Shown: positions 10,701 to 19,946 of the stretch, piece by piece
Layout of the letters: every line of letters starts with the position of its first letter
Numbering within the stretch: the first letter of the stretch is position 1
NCBI RefSeq assembly: GCF_021462225.1
Contig: NC_061812.1
Coordinates: 36,753,175 to 36,817,174, forward strand
From: Girardinichthys multiradiatus
Lineage: Eukaryota; Chordata; Actinopteri; Cyprinodontiformes; Goodeidae
Length of the DNA: 64,000 bases
Reading direction: 5' to 3'
The notes under the pieces: model-generated
Database searches by the model: none
What the model was told of the DNA's origin: nothing
What the model saw: the letters and a program-made list of their open reading frames with translations, nothing else
Position numbers and translations under genes: made by a program

Positions 10701-13700
10701 CTTCAAATAAATAAAAGTGTGCTAAGTGCTCCATAAACTGATTTAATGCAGGGAACAGAAGAGGGCAAGACATAAAAATTAGATAAATATGCAAGATCTA
10801 AAATCTTTAGAAAACTTAAATAATCTAAATTTGATAAATCTATTCATTCTTTAAGAGTGGCAGTATATCGCTTAGAAAGCTGAGTTTTATAACTCATGCT
10901 TGAAATGTTCTCTCCTTGGTTTTGTGGCTTTTGGATCAAGTCATTTGCACACCAGTCTTTTCTGTTGGTCCAACACTTGGCAGAGATTTGGTGGACTGAA
11001 GGATGCCTCTTGACTTAAAAAAAAAAAAAAAAGTCACAATTATCAAAGAGTTATAGATTTGTGGTGTTTTCCTTAACATCTGTCTCACATTACTGGGATG
11101 CAGAAACTGGTGAGAATGACTGTTTCTCAGGGAAAGGCCACAGTAACCAGGTGAGCAAGATGCAGGCAGATGAAGCCAATGACCTGGTGACGTGCAGCAT
11201 GGATGATACGCTCCGCTACACGAGCCTCAGCAAGAAAGAGTACAGGTGCGGACTGTTTTATCTTCCTCAGTGAATGCTGCTTTAATTGGATCATCTTTAT
11301 TAATTAGTTCTGTAGTTTACTGAACATTTTCTAATGGGTGCCCTACAGCTTCTCTAACAGAGTTAAATGTTTGCACAGCATGTGTTTAAGTGAAACGCCT
11401 CTCTTGATTGGATCGTGTTCATGAGCCAACATCATGTCTAACTGTTGGAGCTGGTTTCCCTCGGTTACAACTCTTATCTGATGGCTTTGCAGTGCCTCTG
11501 ATGTGGTGAAGATGGACTCGCAGCCTAAAAGCGTTTCTGTATCCGGAGGGTTCACTCTGGCGGTGTGCATCGGTCAGGTAATGACCTCTGTTTTTGGTTG
11601 TGGTTACCTTCAAGCCAAATTGATTCAGTTTACTTAAACATTTGCATGTGTTTCCATTAAATGATAACTTTTTTCCCCCTTTAGCTGGTCCTGCTGAAGG
11701 ATAAGAAGAAAGTTTTCACATTGGACAATCTTGGTTATGAAGCAGAGGTTGGGGCCATCCATCCTGGTGGGACCACTGCTGCTGTCGGTGGAAATGTGAG
11801 TAGAAACATGAAACCCTGTAATTCTCCCAGAAATGTAACAAAAGGCAGCAATTTGGTGTTTTTATGAATGCTTTTGATTTGTATACTGAGATCAGTTGGC
11901 ACGTCTCTTGTCATTTTATCAGATCCTGTTACATTTGAAATGTTTCCGGTCTGTTCTCAGGATGCAAAAGTCCACCTTTACTCAATTCAAGGCAGCACTC
12001 TGAAGGACGAGGGTAAAACTCTGGAGGTTAAAGGGGCCATAACTGACATGGCCTACTCTAACGATGGAGCCTATTTAGCCATCATTGATGACAAGAAAGT
12101 TGCTACAGCATACTCTGTGGCTGATGGATACTCGGTAAAACTGGCCATATCTTGTAAAGCTAGATTAGCCAATCAGTGTGTGAGATTGATTTTAAACACT
12201 TTTTTGTTTTCTCCCCACCCCAGGTAAAAAATGAGTTTTATGGACATCATGCCAAACCAGTGAGTCTGGCCTGGTCACCTGATAATGAGCACTTTGCAAC
12301 TGGTGGGATGGACATGATGGTTTATATCTGGACGATTGGTGATGCAGACAAGAGGATCAAACTTCCAGGTTAGCGATACAAGTGCACAGTTGCATTCCTT
12401 ATTCTAGTCTCATGCATGAGCCTGCAGCGATATACATCACATCTTTTTATTCTGTTCAATATTTAGGGTCAGTTGACTAATTTAAGCTGCACGCCTTTTT
12501 TAATTCGGAGGCTTTTCTCGTTGTTTGGACTAGAAAAGCCTCATCTGTTTAGCTTCGCAGCAAAAGCCTAAACAAGCCGCTCCCTTAACAGAACCACCAT
12601 GGTTCCTTTTACTGTAAGGCCAAACAATTTCAAATTCAAATTACTATGATCTGACTTCTTGCTGTACTTGGGACAAGCTGTCCTCCAAAGGTCTAGCTGA
12701 GCTACATTACATGAACTGTTTCAATTTTGTTTTGATAAAAAATGTATATAGATGGTTCTGTTTTAAAAAAGAAATGAATAATGTACTTTAGGTCATTGCT
12801 AAGGTCAGAAAATGCATCCCATTACCTGTGAGAACTTTGTCAAATGTGTAAATCAAAGCAGGTTTAGCCTCATGAATGACTTTGAATAGCAAAAAAGAAA
12901 TGTTTCACCTGGATTTTAAAAACTTTTCCTCTGACACTGGGAGAAAGGTTTAAGGCCCTAAAAAGGGCATTGTTCTTTGACTTCTTTTTTGAGTCCACAT
13001 ATTTAATCCACTGTGTGGCATGTCCTTGTCATCTCAAACTAGACTAAAATCACTACAAACGACAAAACTAAATTCCATTTTAGTCAAGACTGTGACTGAA
13101 TCTAAAAAATGTGCTGCAAAAATGATACTGCTTCAGTGATATCCCTGTTTGAAAGTTCTAAACATTTGACATCAATCTCTTACACTAGACTAGACTAGTG
13201 GATTAGATTCAATTCAATTAAAAGATACTTTATTAATCCCTGAGGGGAAATTAGAATTCCAGTACAACCCATCCAAACATACATCATGACACAAGACAAG
13301 GGGTGGACGGGTCACCGAGGCTTTGCTGCCCACTCACAGGCGCTGCCCTTGCTAGATGAGAAAAGAGGCCACATTAGGAAAGTAGAGGAAAAAAATCATA
13401 TTTCACACTTTATCCTTAGCAAGATACAGTTTGAGATTGCAAAAAAACTCAGCACAAAGAAGCAACAAGTTTACAAAACATCATTCTGGGAAAGGTGAAG
13501 GTGGTGAGAGGGGTGCATATGTTTATCTTGAGCATGTGTGTGTGTGCAAGTGAGTGTGTGCAAGTAAGTCCATGAAGGACTGTCACAGAGGCCATTGTCC
13601 TTGATGGTACGTTGGAAGGTTCATCGACCGGCCACAAAGTTCTGAGCAGGTCCACAGATGTTCTCAGGGAAGGGAGGGAGCAGAGCATCATGTTTACATA

Positions 13701-15762
13701 ACTTCCAGGAGAAGTTGAAGATAGCCAGCCATCAAGGCCGTGCAGGGGAGCCAGATTAAGAAAAACAATAATTATTTGGGTAAGGCTGACTCTTAATTTT
13801 CCGTCAGCCTTGAGAGTCTCGCTGGTGCTTCTCAAAGGCGAATCCAAACAGCCAAATTCCTGGTCTTTCGCCAGATCCGAGCGAACAACTTTCTCCAAGA
13901 TTTATCCCATTTCACCCCTGAGTCCAGGAGCCGCAACCTGTCTGCGATCCTCTGTAAGGATCACATCCAGTCTGCGATTCAGCTCACGTAACATCTCAGT
14001 CTGAGTGCTGATCGTCCTGAAGATCCCATCATACATGCCAGGCAGCCTTACAATGGCCAGAACAGCTGCTGACATTCTCCAAATTTCTCGATATGCCAGG
14101 TAACCGCTGACTCCAAAAAGCAGAACTCAAAACCCCAATCATGGGTAAGACTGCCGACCTGACTGCTGTCCAGAAGGCCACTATTGACACCCTCAAGCAA
14201 GAGGGTAAGACACAGAAAGACATTTCTGAACGAATAGGCTGTTCCCAGAGTGCTGTATCAAGGCACCTCAGTGGGAAGTCTGTGGGAAGGAAAAAGTGTG
14301 GCAGAAAACGCTGCACAACGAGAAGAGGTGACCGGACCCTGAGGAAGATTGTGGAGAAGGGCTGATTCCAGACCTTGGGGGACCTGCGGAAGCAGTGGAC
14401 TGAGTCTGGAGTAGAAACATCCAGAGCCACCGTGCACAGGCGTGTGCAGGAAATGGGCTACAGGTGCCACATTCCCCAGGTCAAGCCTCTTTTGAACCAG
14501 AAACAGAGGCAGAAGCGCCTGACCTGGGCTACAGAGAAGCAGCACTGGACTGTTGCTCAGTGGTCCAAAGTACTTTTTTCAGATGAAAGCAAATTCTGCA
14601 TGTCATTTGGAAATCAAGGTGCCAGAGTCTGGAGGAAGACTGGGGAGAAGGAAATGCCAAAATGCCAGAAGTCCAGTGTCAAGTACCCACAGTCAGTGAT
14701 GGTCTGGGGTGCCGTGTCAGCTGCTGGTGTTGGTCCACTGTGTTTTATCAAGGGCAGGGTCAATGCAGCTAGCTATCAGGAGATTTTGGAGCATTTCATG
14801 CTTCCATCTGCTGAAAAGCTTTATGGAGATGAAGATTTCATTTTTCAGCACGACCTGGCACCTGCTCACAGTGCCAAAACCACTGGTAAATGGTTTACTG
14901 ACCATGGTATCACTGTGCTCAATTGGCCTGCCAACTCTCCTGACCTGAACCCCATAGAGAATCTGTGGGATATTGTGAAGAGAACTTTGAGAGACTCAAG
15001 ACCCAACACTCTGGATGAGCTAAAGGCCGCTATCGAAGCATCCTGGGCCTCCATAAGACCTCAGCAGTGCCACAGGCTGATTGCCTCCATGCCACGCCGC
15101 ATTGAAGCAGTCATTTCTGCAAAAGGATTCCCGACCAAGTATTGAGTGCATAACTGTACATGATTATTTGAAGGTTGACGTTTTTTGTTTTAAAAACACT
15201 TTTCTTTTATTGGTCGGATGAAATATGCTAATTTTGTGAGATAGGAATTTTGGGTTTTCATGAGCTGTATGCCAAAATCATCCGTATTAAGACAATAAAA
15301 GACCTGAAATATTTCAGTTAGTGTGCAATGAATCTAAAATATATGAATGTTAAATTTTCATCATGACATTATGGAAAATAATGAACTTTATCACAATATG
15401 CTAATATTTTGAGAAGGACCTGTATATCCTAAGGAAAGATGCCTGAATTTTTGGCAAAAAGGAAATTAAATGTTATGGTAAAAATTAAAATCCGTGTGTG
15501 TGTGTATATATAACAGATTAAATGGCCGTTGCATATAACTGATCAGAGATTGAATCAAAAGTAATATTTGCTGAATTGTGATGGATAATTCTTTAAACCT
15601 TTTCTGGCATGGATCCCTTTTTTGTGACGAGATCATCTTGCTTTGCTATCTGCAGATGCTCACCGTCTCCACCACGTCAGCAGCCTGGCCTGGATAGATG
15701 CACACACTCTGGTCACCACCTCCCACGATGCTTCTGTCAAGCAGTGGACAATTACATACTGA
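1704..15762 (+). CDS. wdr1: wdr1: WD repeat domain 1 / actin-interacting protein 1 (AIP1), 15 coding exons
   Basis: The gene spans 15 coding exons totalling 1818 nt, or 605 residues plus stop; human WDR1 has 606. Every exon junction keeps phase, and the joined protein reads continuously as WDR1 from a short N-terminus ([14 protein letters not shown]) to the end (QWTITY). WDR1 folds as two seven-bladed beta-propellers and binds cofilin-decorated actin filaments in the cytoplasm, speeding severing and depolymerisation. Visible WD-repeat signatures include RIWD (exon 4), FLWDSG (exon 5), KLWDVG (exon 8), YWDAETG (exons 9-10) and YIWTIGD (exon 14). Fourteen introns are GT-AG except intron 9, which is AT-AC with U12-type signals. 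Introns 5 and 14 contain Tc1-like copies. A probable poly(A) signal lies 367 bp after the stop. slc2a9 follows in the same orientation. Confidence 0.97.
1720..3575 (+). other. wdr1: wdr1 intron 1
   Basis: A GT-AG intron. It has a small palindromic GCTAGCTA-rich stretch near 1812-1836 and a SINE-like piece at 3015-3125. The rest is AT-rich and not recognisable. First introns often hold enhancers, but nothing here demonstrates one. Confidence 0.7.
3015..3125 (-). repeat. SINE-like fragment (same family as 63187-63408)
   Basis: The segment with GAATTTCTTTAGTGC, CAAAGCACTTTACACTAGA and ACCCAATC blocks matches the left part of the repeat at 63187-63408 in the same order. Only that end of the repeat is present; the tRNA-like part is missing. 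Confidence 0.5.
3576..3697 (+). CDS. wdr1: wdr1 coding exon 2 (residues 6-46)
   Basis: Encodes [19 protein letters not shown] and onward to CVIIRNIE, the first propeller strands of WDR1. The acceptor follows a pyrimidine run ending TTCAG; the donor is GTAGTT. The exon ends in phase 0. Confidence 0.97.
3785..3816. repeat. Perfect inverted repeat, 14-bp arms, 4-nt loop
   Basis: The arm GTTGTACTTCACAA is followed by GAAG and its exact reverse complement. It lies in wdr1 intron 2 in otherwise unique sequence. Confidence 0.9.
4239..4329 (+). CDS. wdr1: wdr1 coding exon 3 (residues 47-76)
   Basis: Encodes [20 protein letters not shown] to FYIASG, a WD repeat. The polypyrimidine tract includes a long T run (about 4206-4227). 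The donor GTACAG splits a Gly/Asp junction in phase 1. Confidence 0.97.
4414..4561 (+). CDS. wdr1: wdr1 coding exon 4 (residues 77-125)
   Basis: Encodes [20 protein letters not shown] through [11 protein letters not shown]. It contains a classic WD dipeptide (IWD). The donor is GTAAGA; the exon ends after two bases of a Lys codon. Confidence 0.97.
4729..4909 (+). CDS. wdr1: wdr1 coding exon 5 (residues 126-186)
   Basis: Encodes [20 protein letters not shown] through FKFKFTLR. The acceptor is TTGTAG and the donor GTAAGC. The following intron (4910-7829) holds a LINE tail, a non-autonomous repeat piece and a deleted Tc1 copy. Confidence 0.97.
4989..5011 (+). repeat. Isolated 23-base identity to Tc1 transposase coding sequence
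   Basis: These 23 bases equal 7029-7051 of the Tc1 copy in the same intron and the matching part of the copies at 14125-15422 and 45512-47143. Flanking bases on both sides do not match the Tc1 element. Confidence 0.7.
5436..5476. repeat. Perfect inverted repeat, 14-bp arms, 13-nt loop
   Basis: The arm TGTCTGAAACAGTG and its exact reverse complement are separated by 13 bases, in wdr1 intron 5. Confidence 0.85.
5908..5984 (+). repeat. Fragment of a dispersed non-autonomous element
   Basis: The start CAGGGGTG followed by a TCCAGTC...GAG...ACTGTCCTGCAACTTT pattern is shared with the fuller copy at 25935-26145. Only the left half is present. I cannot assign the superfamily with certainty. Confidence 0.45.
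5985..6240 (+). mobile_element. Rex1-like LINE 3' tail
   Basis: A low-coding tail with TGTATTGCACCGACTA, ACAAATTCCTTGTATG and GGCAATAAAGC, ending in two copies of TTCTGA/TGATTC. This layout (AATAAA-like signal then a short tandem tail) is that of teleost Rex1/Babar-type LINE 3' ends. It is strongly 5'-truncated, as is usual for LINE copies. Confidence 0.6.
6654..7422 (+). mobile_element. Tc1-like element, internally deleted (copy A), wdr1 intron 5
   Basis: A 769-bp element starting CAGGTCCTTCTCAAAATATT and ending with the reverse complement, flanked by TA on both sides (6652-6653, 7423-7424), the target duplication of Tc1/mariner elements. The left end is the long terminal repeat seen in full at 45512. 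An internal deletion has removed the catalytic part of the transposase and the inner part of the right terminal repeat, leaving a short open frame (6982-7353). Confidence 0.93.
6982..7353 (+). CDS. Tc1-like transposase, DNA-binding part only (123 aa)
   Basis: Opens [20 protein letters not shown] and contains the two helix-turn-helix regions of a paired-like Tc1 DNA-binding domain ([24 protein letters not shown]), joined by the basic [10 protein letters not shown] stretch. It runs without a stop to PQVKPLF, where the deletion joins it to terminal-repeat sequence and it ends after four foreign residues. The DDE catalytic domain present in the copy at 45840-46844 is absent, so it cannot transpose DNA. 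Whether it is expressed is unknown. Confidence 0.85.
   Translation: MGKTADLTAVQKVTIDTLKQEGKTQKDISEQIGCSQSAVSRHLSGKSVGRKKCGRKRCTTRRGDRTLRKIVEKGRFQTLGDLRKQWTESGVETSRATVHRRVQEMDYRCRIPQVKPLFKIYEC
7425..7829 (+). other. wdr1 intron 5, 3' part
   Basis: No coding or repeat structure was recognised beyond a T run at about 7717-7734, ahead of the acceptor for exon 6. Confidence 0.5.
7830..7907 (+). CDS. wdr1: wdr1 coding exon 6 (residues 187-212)
   Basis: Encodes [20 protein letters not shown] to AGADGQ, a WD repeat. The acceptor is GCTGCAG and the donor GTTGGT. Phase 0 at both ends. Confidence 0.97.
8788..8868 (+). CDS. wdr1: wdr1 coding exon 7 (residues 213-239)
   Basis: Encodes [20 protein letters not shown] to GGIYA. 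The acceptor is TCTGCAG and the donor GTAAGT. Phase 0 at both ends. Confidence 0.97.
9272..9505 (+). CDS. wdr1: wdr1 coding exon 8 (residues 240-317)
   Basis: The longest exon. It encodes [20 protein letters not shown], then [20 protein letters not shown], and ends PDRPIRTVK. The acceptor is CCTGCAG and the donor GTCAGT. Confidence 0.97.
9892..9979 (+). CDS. wdr1: wdr1 coding exon 9 (residues 318-346), ends at a U12 AT-AC donor
   Basis: Encodes [20 protein letters not shown] to GSHDGHI plus one base of an Asn codon. No usable GT donor fits the reading frame here. The next bases are ATATCCTTT, the consensus of U12-type AT-AC donors. Joining at 9979|11089 gives the HINYWDAETG sequence expected for WDR1. 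Confidence 0.93.
10513..10547. repeat. Perfect inverted repeat, 16-bp arms, 3-nt loop
   Basis: The arm GTTTGGACTTCCTGCA, loop CAA, then the exact reverse complement, inside the U12-type intron of wdr1. Confidence 0.92.
10618..10690 (-). repeat. LINE-tail-like fragment
   Basis: TTACTTTATTGATACCCAGAGG is similar in form to fish LINE 3' ends read backwards (compare ACTTTATTAATCCCTGAGG at 13228). It is too short to classify. Confidence 0.3.
11089..11245 (+). CDS. wdr1: wdr1 coding exon 10 (residues 347-398)
   Basis: Begins with AT (completing Asn) and TAC TGG. Encodes [20 protein letters not shown] through [16 protein letters not shown] and two bases of Ser. The donor is GTGCGG. Confidence 0.95.
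11493..11577 (+). CDS. wdr1: wdr1 coding exon 11 (residues 399-427)
   Basis: Encodes [20 protein letters not shown] through LAVCIGQ. The acceptor is TTTGCAG and the donor GTAATG. Confidence 0.96.
11685..11795 (+). CDS. wdr1: wdr1 coding exon 12 (residues 428-464)
   Basis: Encodes [20 protein letters not shown] through TAAVGGN. The acceptor is CCCTTTAG and the donor GTGAGT. Confidence 0.97.
11961..12134 (+). CDS. wdr1: wdr1 coding exon 13 (residues 465-522)
   Basis: Encodes [20 protein letters not shown] through [10 protein letters not shown]. The acceptor is GTTCTCAG and the donor GTAAAA. Confidence 0.97.
12224..12368 (+). CDS. wdr1: wdr1 coding exon 14 (residues 523-570)
   Basis: Encodes [20 protein letters not shown] through [15 protein letters not shown] plus one base of Asp. 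The donor is GTTAGC. The next intron (12369-15655) holds a LINE-like block and a Tc1 copy. Confidence 0.97.
12369..13207 (+). other. wdr1 intron 14, 5' part
   Basis: AT-rich intron without a recognisable gene or repeat. A short CACTAGACTAGACTAGTG near-palindrome lies at about 13184-13201. Confidence 0.5.
13208..14124 (-). mobile_element. Unclassified retroelement-like block, 5'-truncated
   Basis: On the minus strand this ends in CCTCAGGGATTAATAAAGT plus an AATTGAATTGAATC tail, a layout typical of fish non-LTR retrotransposon 3' ends. Minus strand 13902-14075 holds a 57-residue open frame ([20 protein letters not shown], then a heptad-like [12 protein letters not shown] helix) that I do not recognise. 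A second minus frame (13449-13898) is open but low in recognisable features. The block stops exactly where Tc1-like sequence starts. Confidence 0.4.
14125..15422 (+). mobile_element. Tc1-like element, 5'-truncated (copy B), wdr1 intron 14
   Basis: The same family as copy A. The right terminal repeat is complete and ends GAGAAGGACCTG before TA at 15423. The left terminal repeat (about 310 bp) is missing; similarity begins at ACTCAAAACCCC just before the transposase start. Without the left end it cannot be mobilised as a unit. Confidence 0.92.
14141..15145 (+). pseudogene. Tc1-like transposase with one in-frame stop
   Basis: One reading frame of 335 codons runs from ATG to TGA at 15143-15145. 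A single TGA at 14363-14365 replaces the CGA (Arg) present in copies A and D, a CpG-to-TpG type change, at codon 75. Downstream the DDE domain is complete: FSDES for the first Asp, QHDLAPAH for the second, NPIENLW for the Glu (Tc1 DD34E type). The protein ends [12 protein letters not shown]. Confidence 0.9.
15423..15655 (+). other. wdr1 intron 14, 3' end
   Basis: Short intronic stretch with a (GT)n(AT)n run at about 15494-15510, ahead of the last acceptor. Confidence 0.5.
15656..15762 (+). CDS. wdr1: wdr1 coding exon 15 (residues 571-605 and stop)
   Basis: Encodes [20 protein letters not shown] and ends [13 protein letters not shown] with TGA, the typical WDR1 C-terminus. The acceptor is ATCTGCAG. 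Confidence 0.97.
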
Positions 15763-16134
15763 GCTGCAAGCAAACCTTCACATCTCGAGGGACAAGGACT
15801 ACTGTAGAATTCAAGCTTTCTATTTTTATTTTTCCCTAATTTACTGTTAAACATTAAAACTTTGGTCTATGCTGTCTGTAACATCTAAATTGTAGATGGA
15901 TGTGTTGGCGATGGCTTCCAGCAATTATTGCAATTCAAGTCAAGAATGAAATGTTGAATTATAAAATGTAACCATGCGTGCTTTTACACCTCTTCATGGA
16001 CACCAAGATGTTTGTAAAAACATTGTAATCATTCCATAGTTGACCAGAATCCTTTTCTGTGGTTAGGATCTGTGCATCCGGCCTTTAAAGAGAAACCAAA
16101 AGTCTTTTAAAACACAGCAAAATGTTTCAATAAA
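15763..16134 (+). other. wdr1: wdr1 3' UTR with poly(A) signal
   Basis: Non-coding sequence after the stop codon. AATAAA at 16129-16134 is the best poly(A) signal; an ATTAAA at 15853-15858 could serve a shorter transcript. Confidence 0.6.
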
Positions 16135-18384
16135 GTAAAACCTTTTGGTTACATTCCTGAAATGAATAGGTCCCTGCAGCAGCTGTGCTTCATTTTATTT
16201 TCCATGTTTTGCAGGTTTTTGTAACATTTATTTTTTGGCTTTGATTCACTACTCGTCTGTGGGACTGGGAAGCAAATAGGAACCGAATGAACAACGAATA
16301 CAATCAGAATGCTGTCTTTTATTGTCTGGTCTTGTGTGGTTGGTGTTTTACTTGTCTCACTTTTTTGATGTCTTATGAATCAACTTCCAAAGTGGAACTG
16401 GTTCGTAAATAATAAAAATTAACTTTTTATGCATTCATCTTTTTGCACACTATTTAACACCTTTGATGTAGACAACATACCCTGTTGAACACTTTGTGGT
16501 ATTTTGCTATCAGCAGGTTTTTTTTTTTCTTAAGACTTTTAATATTAGAGTATTAGTGAAAAGTTAATTTGGTTCAATTCAAAAAGTGAAACTCTTCAGG
16601 TTAAAAGGAGTAATTCAGGAGTGACATGTCCTCGATACTTCTGTGTGGAGTGGCTCTTGAGGCACTGATTGGAGTTGCAGTCCACACCTTTATAAACTTC
16701 ACCCAAACTTTTTAATTTGGGATTTGGTTTGAAATCGTCTCGATTCTGCAGTTATTCCTGCTGACTGTGCACACTTTTTTCCTTCCATTCAACGATCCAT
16801 TATGAACACCTGACACCATTTGCCTGTTGCTTACAGAACTTTTGTGGAAGTCAAGTCAGCAGTCTTTCCCATGACTATGTAAGCCAACATTTTTGTATTT
16901 AAAAATCTGTTTATCATGTATCTCTTATGTAATCAAATTTTCTGAGACACTGAATGTCTTGCTTTGCTGTAAGCCATCATCAAAATGCTTCATATCAATT
17001 ACTGTGTAAAGTAGCGGTATGAATTTCATGTTTTGAGTTACCTAAAACATTTACAAGGACATTCTAAAATATAGATTTTATTATTTTGAACTTGCTCCTA
17101 ATTTTAGACATAGCTGACCAGGAACAACTCAACTCTTTTACTGCTGTCTCTGGGAAATGTGACCATTGTTGCAACCGAATAGCTCTGCTGTTGGTTTCAG
17201 GTTTCTTGTCAATCAACCAGATGCAGCAGGACATTAAGGTCAAGCAAGCTCTCTTTTAAACTGAGCCATTTGTAAAAGCAAATTTGTGCAGGTTCTAGTT
17301 TTTAAGAGTCATGTCTTCCAATTTGTCATTCATTACAATGCCAGAATGCTGTTAAAATGGTATTGTCATTTTTCTTAATTCCTTTGTGCTAAAAAGTTAA
17401 ACAACTAAAAGTAACCCTTGAGTGGTGATAAAAAATTTTTTTTGCCGGGGCTCATATAATTCACATGTGAACTGAACATTATATCTCGTACTCTGTGACA
17501 TTTTTGATCTTGGTTTAATTACCCAAACGGCCTGATAAAATATATAGATGAAGGGATTTTATGAGTAGTTTGATTCAGCGCTTTTAGATGCCTTATGAAC
17601 GTGTATTGACATGGTCCCTATCCAATCAAGAGAAAACATGATTATCTAACATTTGGCCCAGTGAGAACTGATGACTCTGTATTCCTTAAAAGCACTGGCA
17701 GGAGTAAGCACAATAAAAGGTGCATTGTAGACACGTTTCATCATTACAGCATAAAGTCCCACCCAAATCTAGATTTTACGATGCTTTGCAGTAAGGAGAT
17801 GTTTGTGGAGTCAAATTGATGTCATTCAGCACAACTGCTGCTCTGCATCCTATGAACTGCAGATGCATCAGTTTCAACTTTGTCCCAATATTCAGCAGTG
17901 ATGGGCTTCAGCAGCTGCTGGAGATACGAAAAAAAAATAAAAAAAAATACAGTTGAGATTTCAAAAGATTTAGATTTAAATGATTTCGATCCAAACAAGA
18001 AATTTTGTCTCTAAAGAGAAAGCCAACTTTCTTTAGTTAATAAATGAATTTTCTACTTACATTTTATTAAAACCAGCACCCTTATCAAGTCAGGACTCTG
18101 GCTGGGTCCCTCCAAAACGTTAATGTCACTTCTAGAAGCATCGGTTAGGGGTATGAATAATTCTGGACTTGGCTGTAAGTAAATAAATAAAAACTGGGAT
18201 TTTTTTTAATTCCACAGGATTTCATTGACCCTAAGTGGTGATGCACCGATCAACTGTAGAGGCGCACACCAATATATAATACCTTCAAGTAATAAGACAA
18301 CATTTCCTGCATTTTGAAGTTTGAGAAACATCAATAAATAAATTTTTGCAGTCAAATGGGAATAATCCATTGTCTTCACTTGTT
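16135..18384. other. Intergenic sequence after wdr1, no gene seen
   Basis: AT-rich, with many stops in all frames. There are poly-A runs near 17930-17947 and a second AATAAA near 16410. No repeat family was recognised. Confidence 0.5.
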
Positions 18385-18525
18385 GTCCTAGCAGGGTTGC
18401 AGCCGGGCTGGTGTCTCAGGTGGTCACTGGCGAGGTACACCCTGGACATAATCACAGGGCAACACAGACAGTGCAGACAGCCATTCACACACCCAAGGGC
18501 AATTTAGCGAGACCAATCCAATCAG
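18385..18525 (-). repeat. tRNA-derived SINE fragment (family of 19947-20304)
   Basis: The minus strand shows the body of the SINE seen at 19947-20304: a GTACACCCTGGACA block, a CAGGGCAACACA block and an AATTTAGCGAGACCAAT block in the same order. Both ends are missing. Confidence 0.6.
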
Positions 18526-19887
18526 TAGACACAGCCAAAATGAAAAGTGCATGACAAAAGAACTGAAGGAAAAAATGTCTCCAAACAGAGCTGTTGAAAT
18601 ATCTCTGAAATATTTCAATACTAAACTATGAGCTTGATAAATCACGTTATCTTTTACTTGGCACTTTACTGTAACACATATTCCTGATCCTTGACAAAAC
18701 AGACTGTTAGATACCAAAAGAAAATACATAAATGGCACTCTCTTGGGTTTTTTCTTTTGCAGTAGGTACTGTATATAGTTGCTCGAGGTGGAAAACAGCT
18801 TGTCAGAAGGGTTATATTTCTCCTAATAATATTTATGCACAGTTTGGTACCAGAGGAGCCAGTAAACCAAACTGATGATTCTTAGCATGTGATGAGTTCT
18901 GGGTGGTCTGATGGCTCACAGCTCCCTGAAATACAGGAGGCCTTTAAAAGCTTGACTTGAACAGAGCAGGTTTGTGTTCAGAAGATGCCAGGCTGGGGTT
19001 CCTCAAGCATCCTGCAAAGTCAACACATAAAAGGCGAGTATTAACTTTTGCGTTGCTGCAGTGTCGAGATTCGCTTTCTGTATGCTGGATAAATCAAATC
19101 ATTGTTCCAAGTCACAATGAATTTATCCTTTTAGGTAAGGAAGGCTTTACAGGAGGCACATCATGCTTACTTTGTTACTATTAGTTGTGAATAATGTGCT
19201 GTATTAAGAATAAAAACATACATAAGAAATAATGGTCAGTGCTTATTAATGAGTGTTCAAGCCTTCAGTCATTTTTCCTATGAAGCCTACATACTGCAGC
19301 TTAACAGAGCAAATGATTCACTTAACTGTTACAAAGGTAGGCTCCTTCAGCTGCACTCTGGTTACACTGTGCCTCCAGTCACATTCAGTGTCAGTAAATT
19401 AAGTTAGCCATGTGATAAAGCTGTCTTCCTAATTAGATGCCTACAGCAGCTTTGTTTGGGATTTGTGCAGGACAGGGAGAACCCAGAGAAAGCGGAAGGT
19501 CAGCTTTACTTTTCATGTTTCTTACTTTTTACATTATCATTTATTTAAATCTAGTTTTGCTCCACAGTTAATGATGCTGTTGTCAAATGCTTACGACAGA
19601 GCCCCAGAGTTTTTTCTATAATTCACTAAAACTTTGTTTAGCCAGGGCTGCTCCAGCTCTCCATGTGAAGTCAATGTTTAACACAACTGTTGGCATTTGA
19701 TTTTATGGGCACTGCAGAATGTAATGATCTCTGAGATTAAGGATATCTCATGGGCTGTGGAAAGAACTTTGTAATGTTGACAATATTCAAACTAAACGTT
19801 CGGTGATGGAAAGCCAGTGCTTCAGCAATATTGTGCTTAATAGACAAAACACAGCACTATTTCATTATTTCCGTGAACACAGAGATA
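18526..19887. other. Intergenic sequence, no gene seen
   Basis: No supported coding region and no recognisable repeat. A conserved non-coding element could be here but cannot be seen from one sequence. Confidence 0.4.
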
Positions 19888-19946
19888 CAGTGCCTCGCAC
19901 AAGTAGTCACACAACTTAAACATTTTAACATGTCACATTATGAATG

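Larger units (their letters stand above)
9980..11088 (+). other. wdr1: wdr1 intron 9, U12-type AT-AC intron
   Basis: The 1109-bp intron starts ATATCCTTT and ends CAC. TTCCTTAAC at 11069-11077 matches the U12 branch-site consensus, with the likely branch adenosine 12 nt before the end of the intron, within the usual spacing. The exon frames on both sides fix the boundaries independently. It also contains a perfect inverted repeat at 10513-10547 and a short LINE-tail-like segment near 10618-10690. Confidence 0.92.

Noticed and set aside
13530..13570. TG/GTGTGTGCAAG repeats as a possible direct-repeat array
   Set aside because: It is a simple microsatellite-like stretch; there is no spacer-repeat structure of a CRISPR array, nor is one expected here.
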